Below the pieces are notes generated by a model that saw only the letters and a program-made list of their open reading frames with translations, was not told the origin of the DNA and did no database searches. This document shows positions 33,198-42,082 of a stretch of 64,000 nt of DNA, in pieces; position 1 is the first letter of the stretch, and each line of letters starts with the position of its first letter. The DNA lies in assembly GCF_001573155.1 (NCBI RefSeq), contig NZ_JRWG01000005.1:124001-188000 (forward strand), read 5' to 3'. A program made the position numbers and the translations under genes. This DNA comes from Aequorivita aquimaris. GTDB lineage: Bacteria; Bacteroidota; Bacteroidia; Flavobacteriales; Flavobacteriaceae.

Positions 33198-34754
33198 ATG
33201 AGCAATGTAATTTCCGAGGCAGAACAACCTCAACTTTTCGGCCACCCCAAAGGACTTCTTTATCTATTTTTTGCAGAATTGTGGGAGCGCTTTTCCTTTT
33301 ACGGAATGCGCGCTTTGCTCGTTCTTTATATGACAAAACATTTGTTGTATGATGACGATATGGCTTTCGGCGTTTATGCGGCTTATATGTCGCTGGTTTA
33401 TGTAACACCGATGATTGGCGGGATTTTGGCCGATAAAATTTTGGGTTACCGAAAAGCAATTATCCTCGGTGGGATTTTAATGATTTTCGGCCACTTTTTT
33501 CTTTCCATTGAAATGCCCATTTTCTTTTATGGCTCCCTTGGATTGATAATTGTGGGAAATGGCTTTTTTAAACCGAATATTTCATCGTTTGTTGGTGAAT
33601 TATACGCGCAGGGCGATGCGCGTCGCGATTCAGGTTTTACTATTTTTTACCTCGGAATAAATTTGGGCGCAGCGATCGCGCCTCTTTTGTGCGCTTGGTT
33701 CGCGATAACTTATGGTTGGCATTACGGCTTTGTTTTGGCGGGAATTGGCATGGTTACCGGACTATTGGTCTTTAGAACTGGCTTAAAAAATAATGTGTTT
33801 GGAAATCAAGGTTTGGTACCCAACCAAGAGGTTTACGATAAAAAATCATTTGGGTTAAATCGAGGGAAATTGATTGTTTTGGCTTCAATCGTTTCTGTTG
33901 GAATTTTTGCAACCCTTGTACGTTTTAATGAATTTGAGGGCTATTTAGTGTGGATTGTTTCTGCATTTTTGGTTTTTTATATCGGTTACATTATTTCCAC
34001 AGTCAGTTCAAAAGAAAAGAAACGTTTATTGGTGGCGGTTTACTTTACGGTTTTATACACTTTGTTCGCCGCAATTTTTGAACAGGCTGGAAGTTCGTTG
34101 ACACTTTTTGCAGATAGAAATGTGAATTTGGTTGGAATGGATGCCGCTGGAACTAATAGTATAAATGCAGCATTTATCATTCTTTTCGCCATTCCGTTTT
34201 CGATGCTTTGGACCTATTTAAGCCGAAGAAAAATAAATCCTAATTCCGCCGTAAAGTTCGGGCTTGGATTATTATTTCTCGGTCTCGGTTTTATCGTTTT
34301 TGCACTTTCGGCACACAGTGTTGATGATTTTGCGAGAACCTCGATGAGTTATTTGGTAATCGGCTATATGGTTTTGACGATTGGGGAATTATTTCTATCG
34401 CCTATCGGACTTTCAAAAATGACGGAACTTTCTCCTTTAAAATATGTGGCTTTCATCATGGGCGTATGGTTTTCCGCTAATTTTTACGGACACTTTTTCG
34501 CAGGAAAAATTGCGAAACTCACCACAGTTTCTGATGGAAATACAAATGTTTTTTCGGAAGGATTCTTCGGAAATATCACGGAATACATTACCGGATTATC
34601 GCCGCAAATAGCTTCGGGGCAAAGCGATGCGTTTCAGCAACTGTTTTCGTATGTTTCGGTATATGCAAGTTTTGGGGTAATTAGCGTAGTTGTTGGTATA
34701 TTTGCAATACTTATTTCGCCAATTATTAAAAAAATGATGGGCGGCATTCACTAA
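33198..34754 (+). CDS. POT/PTR family peptide transporter
   Basis: 518-residue proton-coupled oligopeptide symporter of the major facilitator superfamily, inner membrane, 12-14 helices. The family's ExxERFxYY motif appears as ELWERFSFYGMRALLVLYM near 25-43, the second signature GGILADKILGYRKAI near 80-94, and FTIFYLGINLGAAIAPLLCA near 145-164 (the PTR2 motif). Start is ATG 33198 (MSNVISEAEQ), not the preceding TTG. It follows the kynurenine cluster by 116 bp, and the gap probably holds its own promoter, so a link to tryptophan-containing peptide uptake is only a suggestion. Confidence 0.93.
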   Translation: MSNVISEAEQPQLFGHPKGLLYLFFAELWERFSFYGMRALLVLYMTKHLLYDDDMAFGVYAAYMSLVYVTPMIGGILADKILGYRKAIILGGILMIFGHFFLSIEMPIFFYGSLGLIIVGNGFFKPNISSFVGELYAQGDARRDSGFTIFYLGINLGAAIAPLLCAWFAITYGWHYGFVLAGIGMVTGLLVFRTGLKNNVFGNQGLVPNQEVYDKKSFGLNRGKLIVLASIVSVGIFATLVRFNEFEGYLVWIVSAFLVFYIGYIISTVSSKEKKRLLVAVYFTVLYTLFAAIFEQAGSSLTLFADRNVNLVGMDAAGTNSINAAFIILFAIPFSMLWTYLSRRKINPNSAVKFGLGLLFLGLGFIVFALSAHSVDDFARTSMSYLVIGYMVLTIGELFLSPIGLSKMTELSPLKYVAFIMGVWFSANFYGHFFAGKIAKLTTVSDGNTNVFSEGFFGNITEYITGLSPQIASGQSDAFQQLFSYVSVYASFGVISVVVGIFAILISPIIKKMMGGIH

Positions 34755-34764
34755 AATTTTCAAA

Positions 34765-35409
34765 ATGGATTTTCTTCCCGAAAAAATAAACGATTACGTT
34801 GAAAAACATTCACAACCCGAACCGGAATTGCTTCAAAAACTGAATCGCGAAACCTGGCAAAAACAGTTGCAACCACGTATGCTGAGCGGACATTTGCAGG
34901 GCCGTGTTTTGAGTACGCTTTCAAAATTAATTCAGCCGAAAAACATTCTTGAAATTGGAACCTATACAGGGTATTCAGCATTGTGTTTAGCAGAAGGAAT
35001 GCAGGAAAATGGCGAGCTTCACACAATAGACATCAATGAAGAACTCTTCGATTTCCAAAGAAAATATTTTGACGAATCACCTTTCGGGAAACAGATTTTC
35101 CAACATTTGGGAAATGCATTGGAAATTATTCCGAAGCTCGAAAAAACCTTCGATTTGGTTTTTATTGATGCCGATAAAAACAACTATCCGAACTATCTGG
35201 AAATCATTTTTCCGAAGCTTAAAAAAGGTTCCGTTATTTTAAGTGATAATGTGCTGTGGAGCGGAAAAGTTGTGGAAAAAGTAAAAGATGATGATATTGA
35301 CACCAAAGCACTTCTTCAATATAATAAACTATTAAATGAGCATCCAAAACTTGAAACGGTACTTTTGCCAATTCGCGACGGACTTACCATTTCACGGGTT
35401 GTTGATTAG
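34765..35409 (+). CDS. O-methyltransferase, catechol-type
   Basis: 214-residue SAM-dependent O-methyltransferase of the class that includes catechol and caffeoyl-CoA O-methyltransferases. SAM motif I is ILEIGTYTGYSALCLAEGM near 61-79, the acidic HTIDINEE near 86-93, the metal-binding DLVFIDADKNNYPNYL near 131-146, and SDNVLWSGKV near 161-170. All metal ligands (Asp, Asp, Asn) appear present. It is 10 bp behind the POT transporter. Its last 18 bases overlap the PAP2 gene on the other strand. Substrate unknown. Confidence 0.9.
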   Translation: MDFLPEKINDYVEKHSQPEPELLQKLNRETWQKQLQPRMLSGHLQGRVLSTLSKLIQPKNILEIGTYTGYSALCLAEGMQENGELHTIDINEELFDFQRKYFDESPFGKQIFQHLGNALEIIPKLEKTFDLVFIDADKNNYPNYLEIIFPKLKKGSVILSDNVLWSGKVVEKVKDDDIDTKALLQYNKLLNEHPKLETVLLPIRDGLTISRVVD

Positions 35410-35964
35410 CTTTTTATGTGCCAAAACTTTTTTGCAAAGAAAGTAAAAGAAAAAGGCAAATACCGTTCCTACTAAAGCTCCCACAAAAATATCGCTGGGA
35501 TAGTGCACGCCCACGTAAATGCGGCTCATTACAAAAACAAGCGGCCAAATATAAGCTAGGTATATCCATTTTGTGAATTTCCGCAAAACCAAAACCATAA
35601 AAGTGGTTATCGCAAAACTGGAAGAAGCATGGCCGGAAAAAAAACTGTAATTGGTTGGATTTTGAAGAATTCGTATCAACTCCCCCAGCGCTTCAACATT
35701 ATTGGGGCGAAGCCTTGCTACGTAGTCTTTTACAAAACCAGTAAAAAAGATAGTTATTCCGAAGGTCAACAAAACAAAAAAGGCAACTGTTGCGCCTTTT
35801 CTCCATTTGTAGTAATAAAATATAAGTATGAAAAAGAAGATGAATAATGGGGTCCAACTTTCAATTTGGGTAACGTATATCCAAAAGCCGTCAAAACGCT
35901 CAATTCCTAAGCTGTTTAAAAAAACAAATAGCTCTCTGTCCCACTGTTTTAGGGTCTCAAGCAT
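35392..35964 (-). CDS. PAP2-family membrane phosphatase
   Basis: 190-residue inner-membrane protein with about five helices. The three PAP2 motifs are complete: K-x6-R-P at 79-87 (KDYVARLRP), S-G-H at 110-112 (SFFSGHASS) and S-R-x5-H-x3-D at 147-158 (SRIYVGVHYPSD). It removes phosphate from a lipid such as undecaprenyl pyrophosphate or phosphatidic acid; which one is not decided by sequence. It begins at the base next to the TatA-like stop, so the two are one transcript, and overlaps the O-methyltransferase 3' end. Confidence 0.92.
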   Translation of the reverse strand: MLETLKQWDRELFVFLNSLGIERFDGFWIYVTQIESWTPLFIFFFILIFYYYKWRKGATVAFFVLLTFGITIFFTGFVKDYVARLRPNNVEALGELIRILQNPTNYSFFSGHASSSFAITTFMVLVLRKFTKWIYLAYIWPLVFVMSRIYVGVHYPSDIFVGALVGTVFAFFFYFLCKKVLAHKKLINNP

Positions 35965-36252
35965 TTAGAATTTTCTTTTTATAGGCCCCGTAACCTCGTC
36001 AACGTCTTCCTTTACTTGGTCTATTTGTTTTTGGACATCTTTGGTAATGTCTATATCAATACCCTGTTTTTCGGCGCTTTTGGTTATTTCAGATTTAATA
36101 TCGTTGGTAGCGTCTTTTACTTGTCGCATCGCCTTGCCCATTCCACGCGCAATCTCTGGTATTTTGTCAGCACCAAAGACCAAAAGCACGATGAACAGGA
36201 TAAAACCTATTTCGGCACCACTAATGAAAAGAAAAATTGCCTGTGAAATCAT
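35965..36252 (-). CDS. tatA: Sec-independent translocase TatA/B/E protein
   Basis: 95 residues: an N-terminal membrane helix (EIGFILFIVLLVFGADKIP, about 14-32) with the FGADKIPE hinge, a conserved amphipathic helix (GMGKAMRQVKDAT), and a charged tail. This is the TatA/TatB family that builds the pore for folded, twin-arginine proteins. TatC is not in the window, so the partner must be elsewhere. It is directly upstream of the PAP2 gene with no gap. TatA versus TatB cannot be told for certain; the FG-hinge and short tail favour TatA. Confidence 0.85.
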   Translation of the reverse strand: MISQAIFLFISGAEIGFILFIVLLVFGADKIPEIARGMGKAMRQVKDATNDIKSEITKSAEKQGIDIDITKDVQKQIDQVKEDVDEVTGPIKRKF

Positions 36253-36323
36253 GCTGCAAATATACTAACGAGTTATGAGTTATACGTGTTGAGTGGTGAG
36301 TTTTTCTGAAAACCATACTGCAC

Positions 36324-36360
36324 AAAAAACCCCTCCTCAATAAATATTGAAGAAGGGTTC
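36324..36360 (-). terminator. Terminator of the M1 peptidase transcript
   Basis: Arms 36329-36343 and 36346-36360 pair with two mismatches (AACCC...AATA with TATT...GGGTT). Read on the minus strand the hairpin is followed by TTTTTTG, placing it 19 bp after the M1 peptidase stop. Confidence 0.7.
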
Positions 36361-36378
36361 TTATAATTAAATCACTAA

Positions 36379-38685
36379 TTAGTCTGTTTTTGTTTTATTT
36401 TTAAACTGGTCAAAAGCACCAAGTTTTTTACGCTTTGGCCATGTATTATTGCTTGTATCAATATCTGCTGTCTCTTCGTCTGGATCAACTTCAATCTTGG
36501 TTATTTCTTTTTCTGAAGCTATAAATTTTCCTACGGAAGCATCATTTTTTCTCCATATTTCAGCTGGATAGGTAATCTTTTCAGAAGTTCCATCGGCGTA
36601 GGATAATTGCACAATAATAGGCATTGGAATTCCTCCTGGCTTTTCAAAAGTTATTTCATAAAAATAGCTTGGATTTTTTAGATTGGCACGCTCTTCGACA
36701 GGAATATTATCTGCAATATATTCTTTTAAAGTTTTCACATCCTCAATTTTCACATCACGCATACTTTCCTCAAAATCTTCACTGTCTTCTCTTACAAAAT
36801 AGACAAGAGGGGGCAAATCGCTTTCCTTAATGCCATTGGCTTCCATCATTTGTCTTGCTTCTTTGTTGATTTTTGAAGTCACGTAAAATTTCTTAACCTC
36901 TTTCACCCCAATATCTACATAATCCGTGGTATAAAACCACTCTCTCCAATACCAATCCAAATCTACCGCAGATGCATCTTCCATAGTTCGGAAGAAATCC
37001 TCTGGCGTTGGATGTTTAAACATCCAACGGTTTGCATAGGTTTTAAAGGCGAAATCAAAAAGTTCGCGACCCATAATGGTCTCACGAAGAATGTTAAGTG
37101 CCGTTGCAGGTTTTGCATATGCATTTGCCCCAAAGTTATAAGTATTCAATCCTTTGGTCATTATTGGCGCCAATTGGCTTTGGTCGCCGGCCATATAATC
37201 AACAATGTTTTTTGCGGGACCGCGGCGCGATGGATATTTTTTATTGGGCGCAATGGCTTCGGGATATTCCTCACCAAAATCTTGCTCTGCGACGTATTGG
37301 GTAAAAGTATTTAATCCCTCATCCATCCAGGTCCATTGGCGCTCGTCGCTATTTACGATCATCGGGAAATAGTTATGACCCACTTCGTGGATAATCACGC
37401 TTATCATTCCATATTTTGTACGATCGCTGATGGTTCCATCCTTGTCTGGTCTTCCATAGTTCCAGCAAATCATGGGGTATTCCATTCCTTGGTTTTTAGC
37501 ACTTACTGAAATGGCTTTTGAGTACGGATAGTCAAAAGTCATACGTGAATAGGTTTTTAAAGTACTTGCCACTGCACGTGTAGACCAATCTTCCCAAAGC
37601 GGGTTTGATTCTGGCGGATAGAGTGAAACTGCCATAACAGAGCCACTGCCCATTTTTACTGCCATCATATCCCAAATGTATCTACGTGAAGTTGCAAAGG
37701 CATAATCACGTACATTTTCCGCTTTAAATTTCCAGGTTCTTTTTGCCGTTGAAAACCCTTTTGAGGCAGCTTCGGCCTCGGCTTGGGTTACGATGACTAC
37801 AGGCTTGTCATAAGATTTTTGAGCAGCTTCGTAACGATTCATCATTTCTTTGGTAAAAATTTCCTTTCTGTTTTGAAGCTCTCCAGTAGCATCCAAAATA
37901 TGGTCAGCAGGAACTGTAATATTCACTTCAAAATTTCCGAAAGGAAGTGCAAATTCATCCCTACCCCAAAACTGGCTGTTTTGCCAGCCTTCCACATCGT
38001 TATAAACCGCCATTCGGGGATAGAATTGGGCGATTACATAACCACGGTTTCCGTCCTCAAAAGTTTCATAACCACTTCGGGCGCGGTCTACTACGTGGTC
38101 ATTGATATTGTACCACCACTTGATGGAGAATACAAATTTTTCACCTGGGCTTAATTTCTTCGGCATATCAATACGCATCATCGTTTGGTTAATAATATGC
38201 TTTAAAGGATTGCCTTTGGCATCTTTTACTTCCAAAATATTGAAGCCTCCCTCAAAAGGAGTTCCCATATAATTTTTCACAAAATTTCCGGCCATGTCTC
38301 CCGGCAAAGCATCAGAAGGTTCAATCAAAGGCGATTTGGAATCTTTTGCCCTTTTATTCTGGTCTAATTGCACCCATAGATATTCCAAAACATCGGGTGA
38401 ATTGTTTGTATACGTTATAGTCTCAAAACCGGAAAGCTTTTTGTTTTTGTCATCCAGCTCTATGTCCATCACATAATCTGCTTGCTGCTGGTAATAGCTA
38501 GGTCCGGGAGCTCCGCTTGCGGTCCGGAACATATTTGGTGTTGAAAATTCTTCGTAAAGCTGCTTAAAACGGTTTGTGTTATAATGACCGGGCTCACGCT
38601 TTTGGGAATCAGTTTCATCTTGCGCAGATACTGCTCCCGCTAAAAGGAAAAGAGCTGTAAGAAGAAAGGAATTAAATAATCGCAT
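36379..38685 (-). CDS. M1-family zinc metallopeptidase, exported
   Basis: 768 residues with a signal peptide (about 1-21). An N-terminal beta domain like that of M1 aminopeptidases precedes the zinc site HEVGHN at 433-438 with the third ligand Glu456, exactly 18 residues after the second His (HExxH-x18-E). The exopeptidase GxMEN motif is modified: NQGMEYPMICW near 396-406. C-terminal WFYTTDYVDIGVKEV and a lysine-rich tail follow. It is likely a periplasmic peptidase. The upstream DUF6702-like and regulatory-domain genes run in the same direction. Confidence 0.92.
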   Translation of the reverse strand: MRLFNSFLLTALFLLAGAVSAQDETDSQKREPGHYNTNRFKQLYEEFSTPNMFRTASGAPGPSYYQQQADYVMDIELDDKNKKLSGFETITYTNNSPDVLEYLWVQLDQNKRAKDSKSPLIEPSDALPGDMAGNFVKNYMGTPFEGGFNILEVKDAKGNPLKHIINQTMMRIDMPKKLSPGEKFVFSIKWWYNINDHVVDRARSGYETFEDGNRGYVIAQFYPRMAVYNDVEGWQNSQFWGRDEFALPFGNFEVNITVPADHILDATGELQNRKEIFTKEMMNRYEAAQKSYDKPVVIVTQAEAEAASKGFSTAKRTWKFKAENVRDYAFATSRRYIWDMMAVKMGSGSVMAVSLYPPESNPLWEDWSTRAVASTLKTYSRMTFDYPYSKAISVSAKNQGMEYPMICWNYGRPDKDGTISDRTKYGMISVIIHEVGHNYFPMIVNSDERQWTWMDEGLNTFTQYVAEQDFGEEYPEAIAPNKKYPSRRGPAKNIVDYMAGDQSQLAPIMTKGLNTYNFGANAYAKPATALNILRETIMGRELFDFAFKTYANRWMFKHPTPEDFFRTMEDASAVDLDWYWREWFYTTDYVDIGVKEVKKFYVTSKINKEARQMMEANGIKESDLPPLVYFVREDSEDFEESMRDVKIEDVKTLKEYIADNIPVEERANLKNPSYFYEITFEKPGGIPMPIIVQLSYADGTSEKITYPAEIWRKNDASVGKFIASEKEITKIEVDPDEETADIDTSNNTWPKRKKLGAFDQFKNKTKTD

Positions 38686-38718
38686 ACTAATCGGGAAATT
38701 TTAAGTGATTTTGTTGAT

Positions 38719-39222
38719 TTAGTTAAATTTTAAGACACCGTTGGGTTCGTCTTTATCAAGCATCAAACTTTTACGGCTATTTGGGGTTTTTAGGTGAATT
38801 ATATTTTGTTGTTCGGGAAACATTTCCATCAATATTTTATTTTCTACCTCAAGAGATTTTAAATCGGTTATATTAGCAACCTCTATATAGGCAACGAGCA
38901 TATCCACATCATATTCCTTTCCGATGTAATTAAGTTGCACCGGTTTTCCGTTCACTTTTATGTTTAGCTTTTGAAGAATATATTTCTGCACATATTCATC
39001 GGCAGTTTCGGTTTCCTTTTTGGTGTCCAACGAAATGGAGGGGTCGTAGCGTTGCTGTAGCGCATCCTCAATATCATCAATAAAAATTTTAGTGATTATT
39101 TGAAGTGATTTTTTCTCCTTCACATATTCAATTTTGGTAATACTCACATAAAATTTGTGTGCGGAAGTAGCCGAAATAAGCGGAAAGATGAGTAATAAAA
39201 GTGAGATTCTAAAATACTTCAT
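38719..39222 (-). CDS. DUF6702-like exported protein
   Basis: 167 residues from ATG 39222 (MKYFRISLLLLIFPLISATSAHKFYVS), a signal peptide cleaved near residue 20. The body is one beta-rich domain: HKFYVSITKIEYVKEKKSLQI, then KIFIDDIEDALQQRY, and VQLNYIGKEYDVDMLVAYIE. The phrase HKFYVS-x-T-x-I-x-Y at the mature N-terminus is characteristic of a Bacteroidota family I know as DUF6702. Function is unknown. It is 33 bp upstream of the M1 peptidase gene and 112 bp downstream of the next gene on the strand. Confidence 0.75.
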   Translation of the reverse strand: MKYFRISLLLLIFPLISATSAHKFYVSITKIEYVKEKKSLQIITKIFIDDIEDALQQRYDPSISLDTKKETETADEYVQKYILQKLNIKVNGKPVQLNYIGKEYDVDMLVAYIEVANITDLKSLEVENKILMEMFPEQQNIIHLKTPNSRKSLMLDKDEPNGVLKFN

Positions 39223-39334
39223 ATAAAAAATAGGCAAACTAATGGAACATTAGACGGTTCATTTCTGAAATGTTACAGGTTTTTTGGAAGATTGTTTTTG
39301 AAATACACTTTTTTCAGACGTCTTATTTCTAAAT

Positions 39335-40153
39335 TTACTCACCACGCTCTTTGTATTCCTTGCTTTTTTTGAACAGAAACTCCATGAGCTGCATTTCGTT
39401 TTCAGGTTTCAATAAATCTTTATCCAACCCATTTTCCTGTGCAAAAAAGAGAAAATCAACCGCTTTATTTTCTGGAATATCAAAATTTGCCACAATAAAA
39501 TCCTTGCTAAATCTCTGTTGTATGTTATTGCTAATTGCGCTTTGGGTTTCCTGTTTTTCAACCAACGTTATTTTTTTGCCTTCCGGAAATAGCAATTGTG
39601 CCACTCCTCCCAAAAGCGCCAGAATATTTGCGCCATTTTTAAGTGCGTTGCCGTGCAGCGCTTCTTCTGCGGCATTCCCCCGAACAGCAGTTTTATCATC
39701 AGGCACAAAGGTGTAGCCGTATTCCAGGTTTTTATAACTCAGGTCCCAGTCCTTTGTAACGTTATAGGTGGGGATTTTTTTTACATCTACGTTTATATTT
39801 CCAGAAAGGTCGTATGGGCGGACTACCACTTCTTCCAACTGGTTTACGGAAGGATTCAGGAAAATATTCATCACTTTTCTGGTTATGACTCCTTTATCAA
39901 CAATAACCGTAAAAGATTGGTACTGCAGCGCGGTTATTTGCACACGGTCGTTTTCCGCCAAATCAATTTCAAAGTTTCCATCGGCATCAGTCACAGTTCC
40001 TTTTTGTGAGGAAATATTATAAACCGAAATGCCCTCGACATCCTCCCCTTGGGGAACATGCACTTTGCCGAAAACTTTTGTGCGGTCAATATCCTGCGCA
40101 AAGAGTGCCGGTGCTGCAAGAATTAATAATAGAAGGAGTAGTTTTTTTGTCAT
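39335..40153 (-). CDS. Carboxypeptidase-like regulatory-domain protein
   Basis: 272 residues with a signal peptide (about 1-19). The first part is a CarboxypepD_reg-like beta-sandwich: VFGKVHVPQGEDVEGISVYNISSQKGTVTDADGNFEIDL (about 27-65), the same fold that begins SusC-type receptors, but no TonB-dependent barrel follows; the chain ends after a mostly helical 150 residues. So this is a stand-alone form. It probably sits in the periplasm or outer membrane, first in the direction of transcription toward the DUF6702-like and M1 peptidase genes. Confidence 0.8.
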   Translation of the reverse strand: MTKKLLLLLLILAAPALFAQDIDRTKVFGKVHVPQGEDVEGISVYNISSQKGTVTDADGNFEIDLAENDRVQITALQYQSFTVIVDKGVITRKVMNIFLNPSVNQLEEVVVRPYDLSGNINVDVKKIPTYNVTKDWDLSYKNLEYGYTFVPDDKTAVRGNAAEEALHGNALKNGANILALLGGVAQLLFPEGKKITLVEKQETQSAISNNIQQRFSKDFIVANFDIPENKAVDFLFFAQENGLDKDLLKPENEMQLMEFLFKKSKEYKERGE

Positions 40154-40241
40154 TCCCTAAAAGTACGGTTTTGTTTTGTTATCGAAAAGGTAAAGTTTAC
40201 AGATGCAATAGTTAAATTTACATTTCTGAAAATAAACAATA

Positions 40242-40946
40242 ATGAAAAACCTAATAACAGCAAGCACCAGCACCGTTTACGGCGGGGAATATCTAGATTA
40301 TATAACCGACGAAATGGCCGAGCTTTTTAAGGATACCGAAGAAGTAATCTTCATTCCCTACGCCCGTCCGGGCGGCATCAGCCACGACGAATACACTGAA
40401 AAAGCTGCAAAAGCATTTTCCAAAATCGGCAAGAAATTGGTTGGATTGCACACTTTTGATAATCCATTGGAAGCATTAAAAAACGCAAAAGGCGCATTTA
40501 CAGGTGGTGGAAATACCTTTGTTTTGGTAAGTGCGCTCTACCGTTTGGAAATTATGCAACCGCTTCGTGAAGCTATTTTTAACGGATTACCGTATATGGG
40601 CACCAGCGCGGGCAGCAATATTTGCGGAGTTTCCATGCAAACAACTAATGATATGCCTATTGTTTATCCGCCCTCTTTTAAAACTTTGGGCGTGATTCCC
40701 TTCAACCTCAACCCGCATTATTTGGACCCTGATCCAAATAGCAAACACATGGGCGAAACCCGAGAGACCCGTATTGCGGAATTTCATACCCAAAACACAA
40801 TTCCCGTTATCGGGCTGCGCGAGGGCAGTTGGCTTCGTGTAAAAGGCGATGAGATTATGTTAAAAGGTGAATTGAAAGCCCGCGTTTTTGAACAGGGAAA
40901 AGAGCCGTATGAGGTGAAAAGCGGGACTTCGCTAAAATTTCATTAA
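40242..40946 (+). CDS. pepE: Dipeptidase E (peptidase S51)
   Basis: 234-residue cytoplasmic serine peptidase that splits aspartyl dipeptides (Asp-Xaa). The nucleophile is Ser122 in the nucleophile elbow MGTSAGSNI, with GAFTGGGNTF near 84-93 forming the oxyanion region and the catalytic His159 in NLNPHYLDP; DETRETRI-type GETRETRIAEFH near 169-180 is also family-typical. Length matches the family. It is divergent from the regulatory-domain gene and followed by a 665-bp gene-free stretch. Confidence 0.93.
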   Translation: MKNLITASTSTVYGGEYLDYITDEMAELFKDTEEVIFIPYARPGGISHDEYTEKAAKAFSKIGKKLVGLHTFDNPLEALKNAKGAFTGGGNTFVLVSALYRLEIMQPLREAIFNGLPYMGTSAGSNICGVSMQTTNDMPIVYPPSFKTLGVIPFNLNPHYLDPDPNSKHMGETRETRIAEFHTQNTIPVIGLREGSWLRVKGDEIMLKGELKARVFEQGKEPYEVKSGTSLKFH

Positions 40947-41302
40947 GGTTGTATATTCTTGAACGGTAGACGCTTAGGACGGGCTACGATTGTAATATTG
41001 TTATTCTCTGGGATTGATAACTTTTTTATTGCTATATCTTTCTGTTACAATTCAACAATTTTAAACCCTTTGAGAGTTTCTATTATCTATCTTTTTAGTT
41101 AGGTGTTCCGCATTTATACACTTTAGAAAATCTATTCCAAGAGTTTGGTATTTAAAAGCATTATCCCTAACCTACTGATGGGTCTAGGGGTAGCGAAGTC
41201 AGCTATAATAGAAACAATAGATTTTTATTTACCTGATTCTTTTTAAGGGTTGCAATCGTTTTGGAGTTATATTAAAGTAGAAGTCTATATAACTATTATA
41301 CA

Positions 41303-41357
41303 CTATAAATACGCTTTAAACACGCTATATATATGCTATAAATACACTTTATATACG
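41303..41357. repeat. Five 11-bp AT-rich tandem units
   Basis: CTATAAATACG, CTTTAAACACG, CTATATATATG, CTATAAATACA, CTTTATATACG in register without gaps. The period is close to one DNA helical turn, so a curved or easily melted segment is likely. Confidence 0.75.
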
Positions 41358-41543
41358 TTATAATTGAAATCTAAATATAACTTATGTTTTACCCAAGCAG
41401 TACTTATTTGGGACGGTTGATTATTTTTAAAGTGATATTGACAGTATAGGATTTGCGCATTTGCTGTCGCCAAAGAGGTCAGAAATGGGCTTTGTAATAT
41501 TAAAAATCCAACAGGTTTTTGTTTGAATTGCAGGCTTAGTTGT

Positions 41544-41590
41544 GGGCCGGCCCAAGTGTCATTTCAGCTGCGCTCAATGATCGAGAGACT
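41544..41590. repeat. Possible degenerate dispersed repeat
   Basis: GGGCCGGCCC followed by TGTCATTTCAGCTGCGCTC and ATGATCGAGAGACTG. TGTCATTTC with CTGCGCTC and CGAGA resembles the TGTCATTTCGAGCGCAGTCGA-type palindromic elements known between genes of Flavobacteriia, but several positions differ. Confidence 0.3.
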
Positions 41591-41611
41591 GTTGACTGCG
41601 CAAAGTTGAAG

Positions 41612-42046
41612 TTAAAGTTCCTTCACAAAATGATAGCCCTTCGCCACAAAACCTTGGTTATAAAAAAATTTATGTGAAGGGAAGTTATGCACATAACTAT
41701 TTAGCTCCACCCAATTGCAGGATTTTTTCTTGGCATAATCGCTTACAAATTCTACAAGCATTTTGCCAACACCATGACCTCGGTAGGCGTCGTCAATTAT
41801 TACATGATCCATTTCCAGACTTCTCCCTGCGTAGTGTCGGGTTTGGAACCACAAACCACAAGTGCCGATTAGTTTTTCTTCGTCAAAAATCCCAAGGCAT
41901 TCGTAATTCTGCTGAATCATTTCCTGCAAACGCTCTTTGATAACAGGTCCTTCAACCGTATTATTTCCTAGTTTTTGCAAAAAAGGGACAATGGTGAAAA
42001 TTTCTTTTGGGTCAATAATACGGATGGAAACGGCGTTATCTTTCAA
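41612..42046 (-). CDS. GNAT family N-acetyltransferase
   Basis: 144 residues with the GNAT core: GIFDEEKLIGTCGLWFQTR near 53-71, the beta4 strand LEMDHVIIDDAYRGHGVGKMLVEFV near 77-101 holding the acetyl-CoA loop R-G-x-G-x-G, and a C-terminal NFPSHKFFYNQGFVAKGYHFVK typical of the fold. The acetylated substrate is unknown. Divergent from the M15 peptidase: the two start codons are 36 bp apart. Confidence 0.9.
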   Translation of the reverse strand: MKDNAVSIRIIDPKEIFTIVPFLQKLGNNTVEGPVIKERLQEMIQQNYECLGIFDEEKLIGTCGLWFQTRHYAGRSLEMDHVIIDDAYRGHGVGKMLVEFVSDYAKKKSCNWVELNSYVHNFPSHKFFYNQGFVAKGYHFVKEL

Positions 42047-42082
42047 AATATTGGTACTTTTAAAACTTCACTAAATCATAAA

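Larger units (their letters stand above)
40947..41611. other. 665-bp gene-free interval
   Basis: No plausible coding frame. It holds AT-rich 11-bp phased repeats (41303-41357), and toward the end a GC-rich patch with the perfect palindrome GGGCCGGCCC at 41544-41553, followed by a sequence that looks like a degraded dispersed repeat (41556-41590). No tRNA-like fold or terminator was recognised. It may be a decayed region or hold a small RNA. Confidence 0.6.

Noticed and set aside
25381-34754. A hidden HaaO gene within the kynurenine cluster
   Set aside because: The spacers (24-116 bp) are too short and no cupin-like frame is present on either strand.
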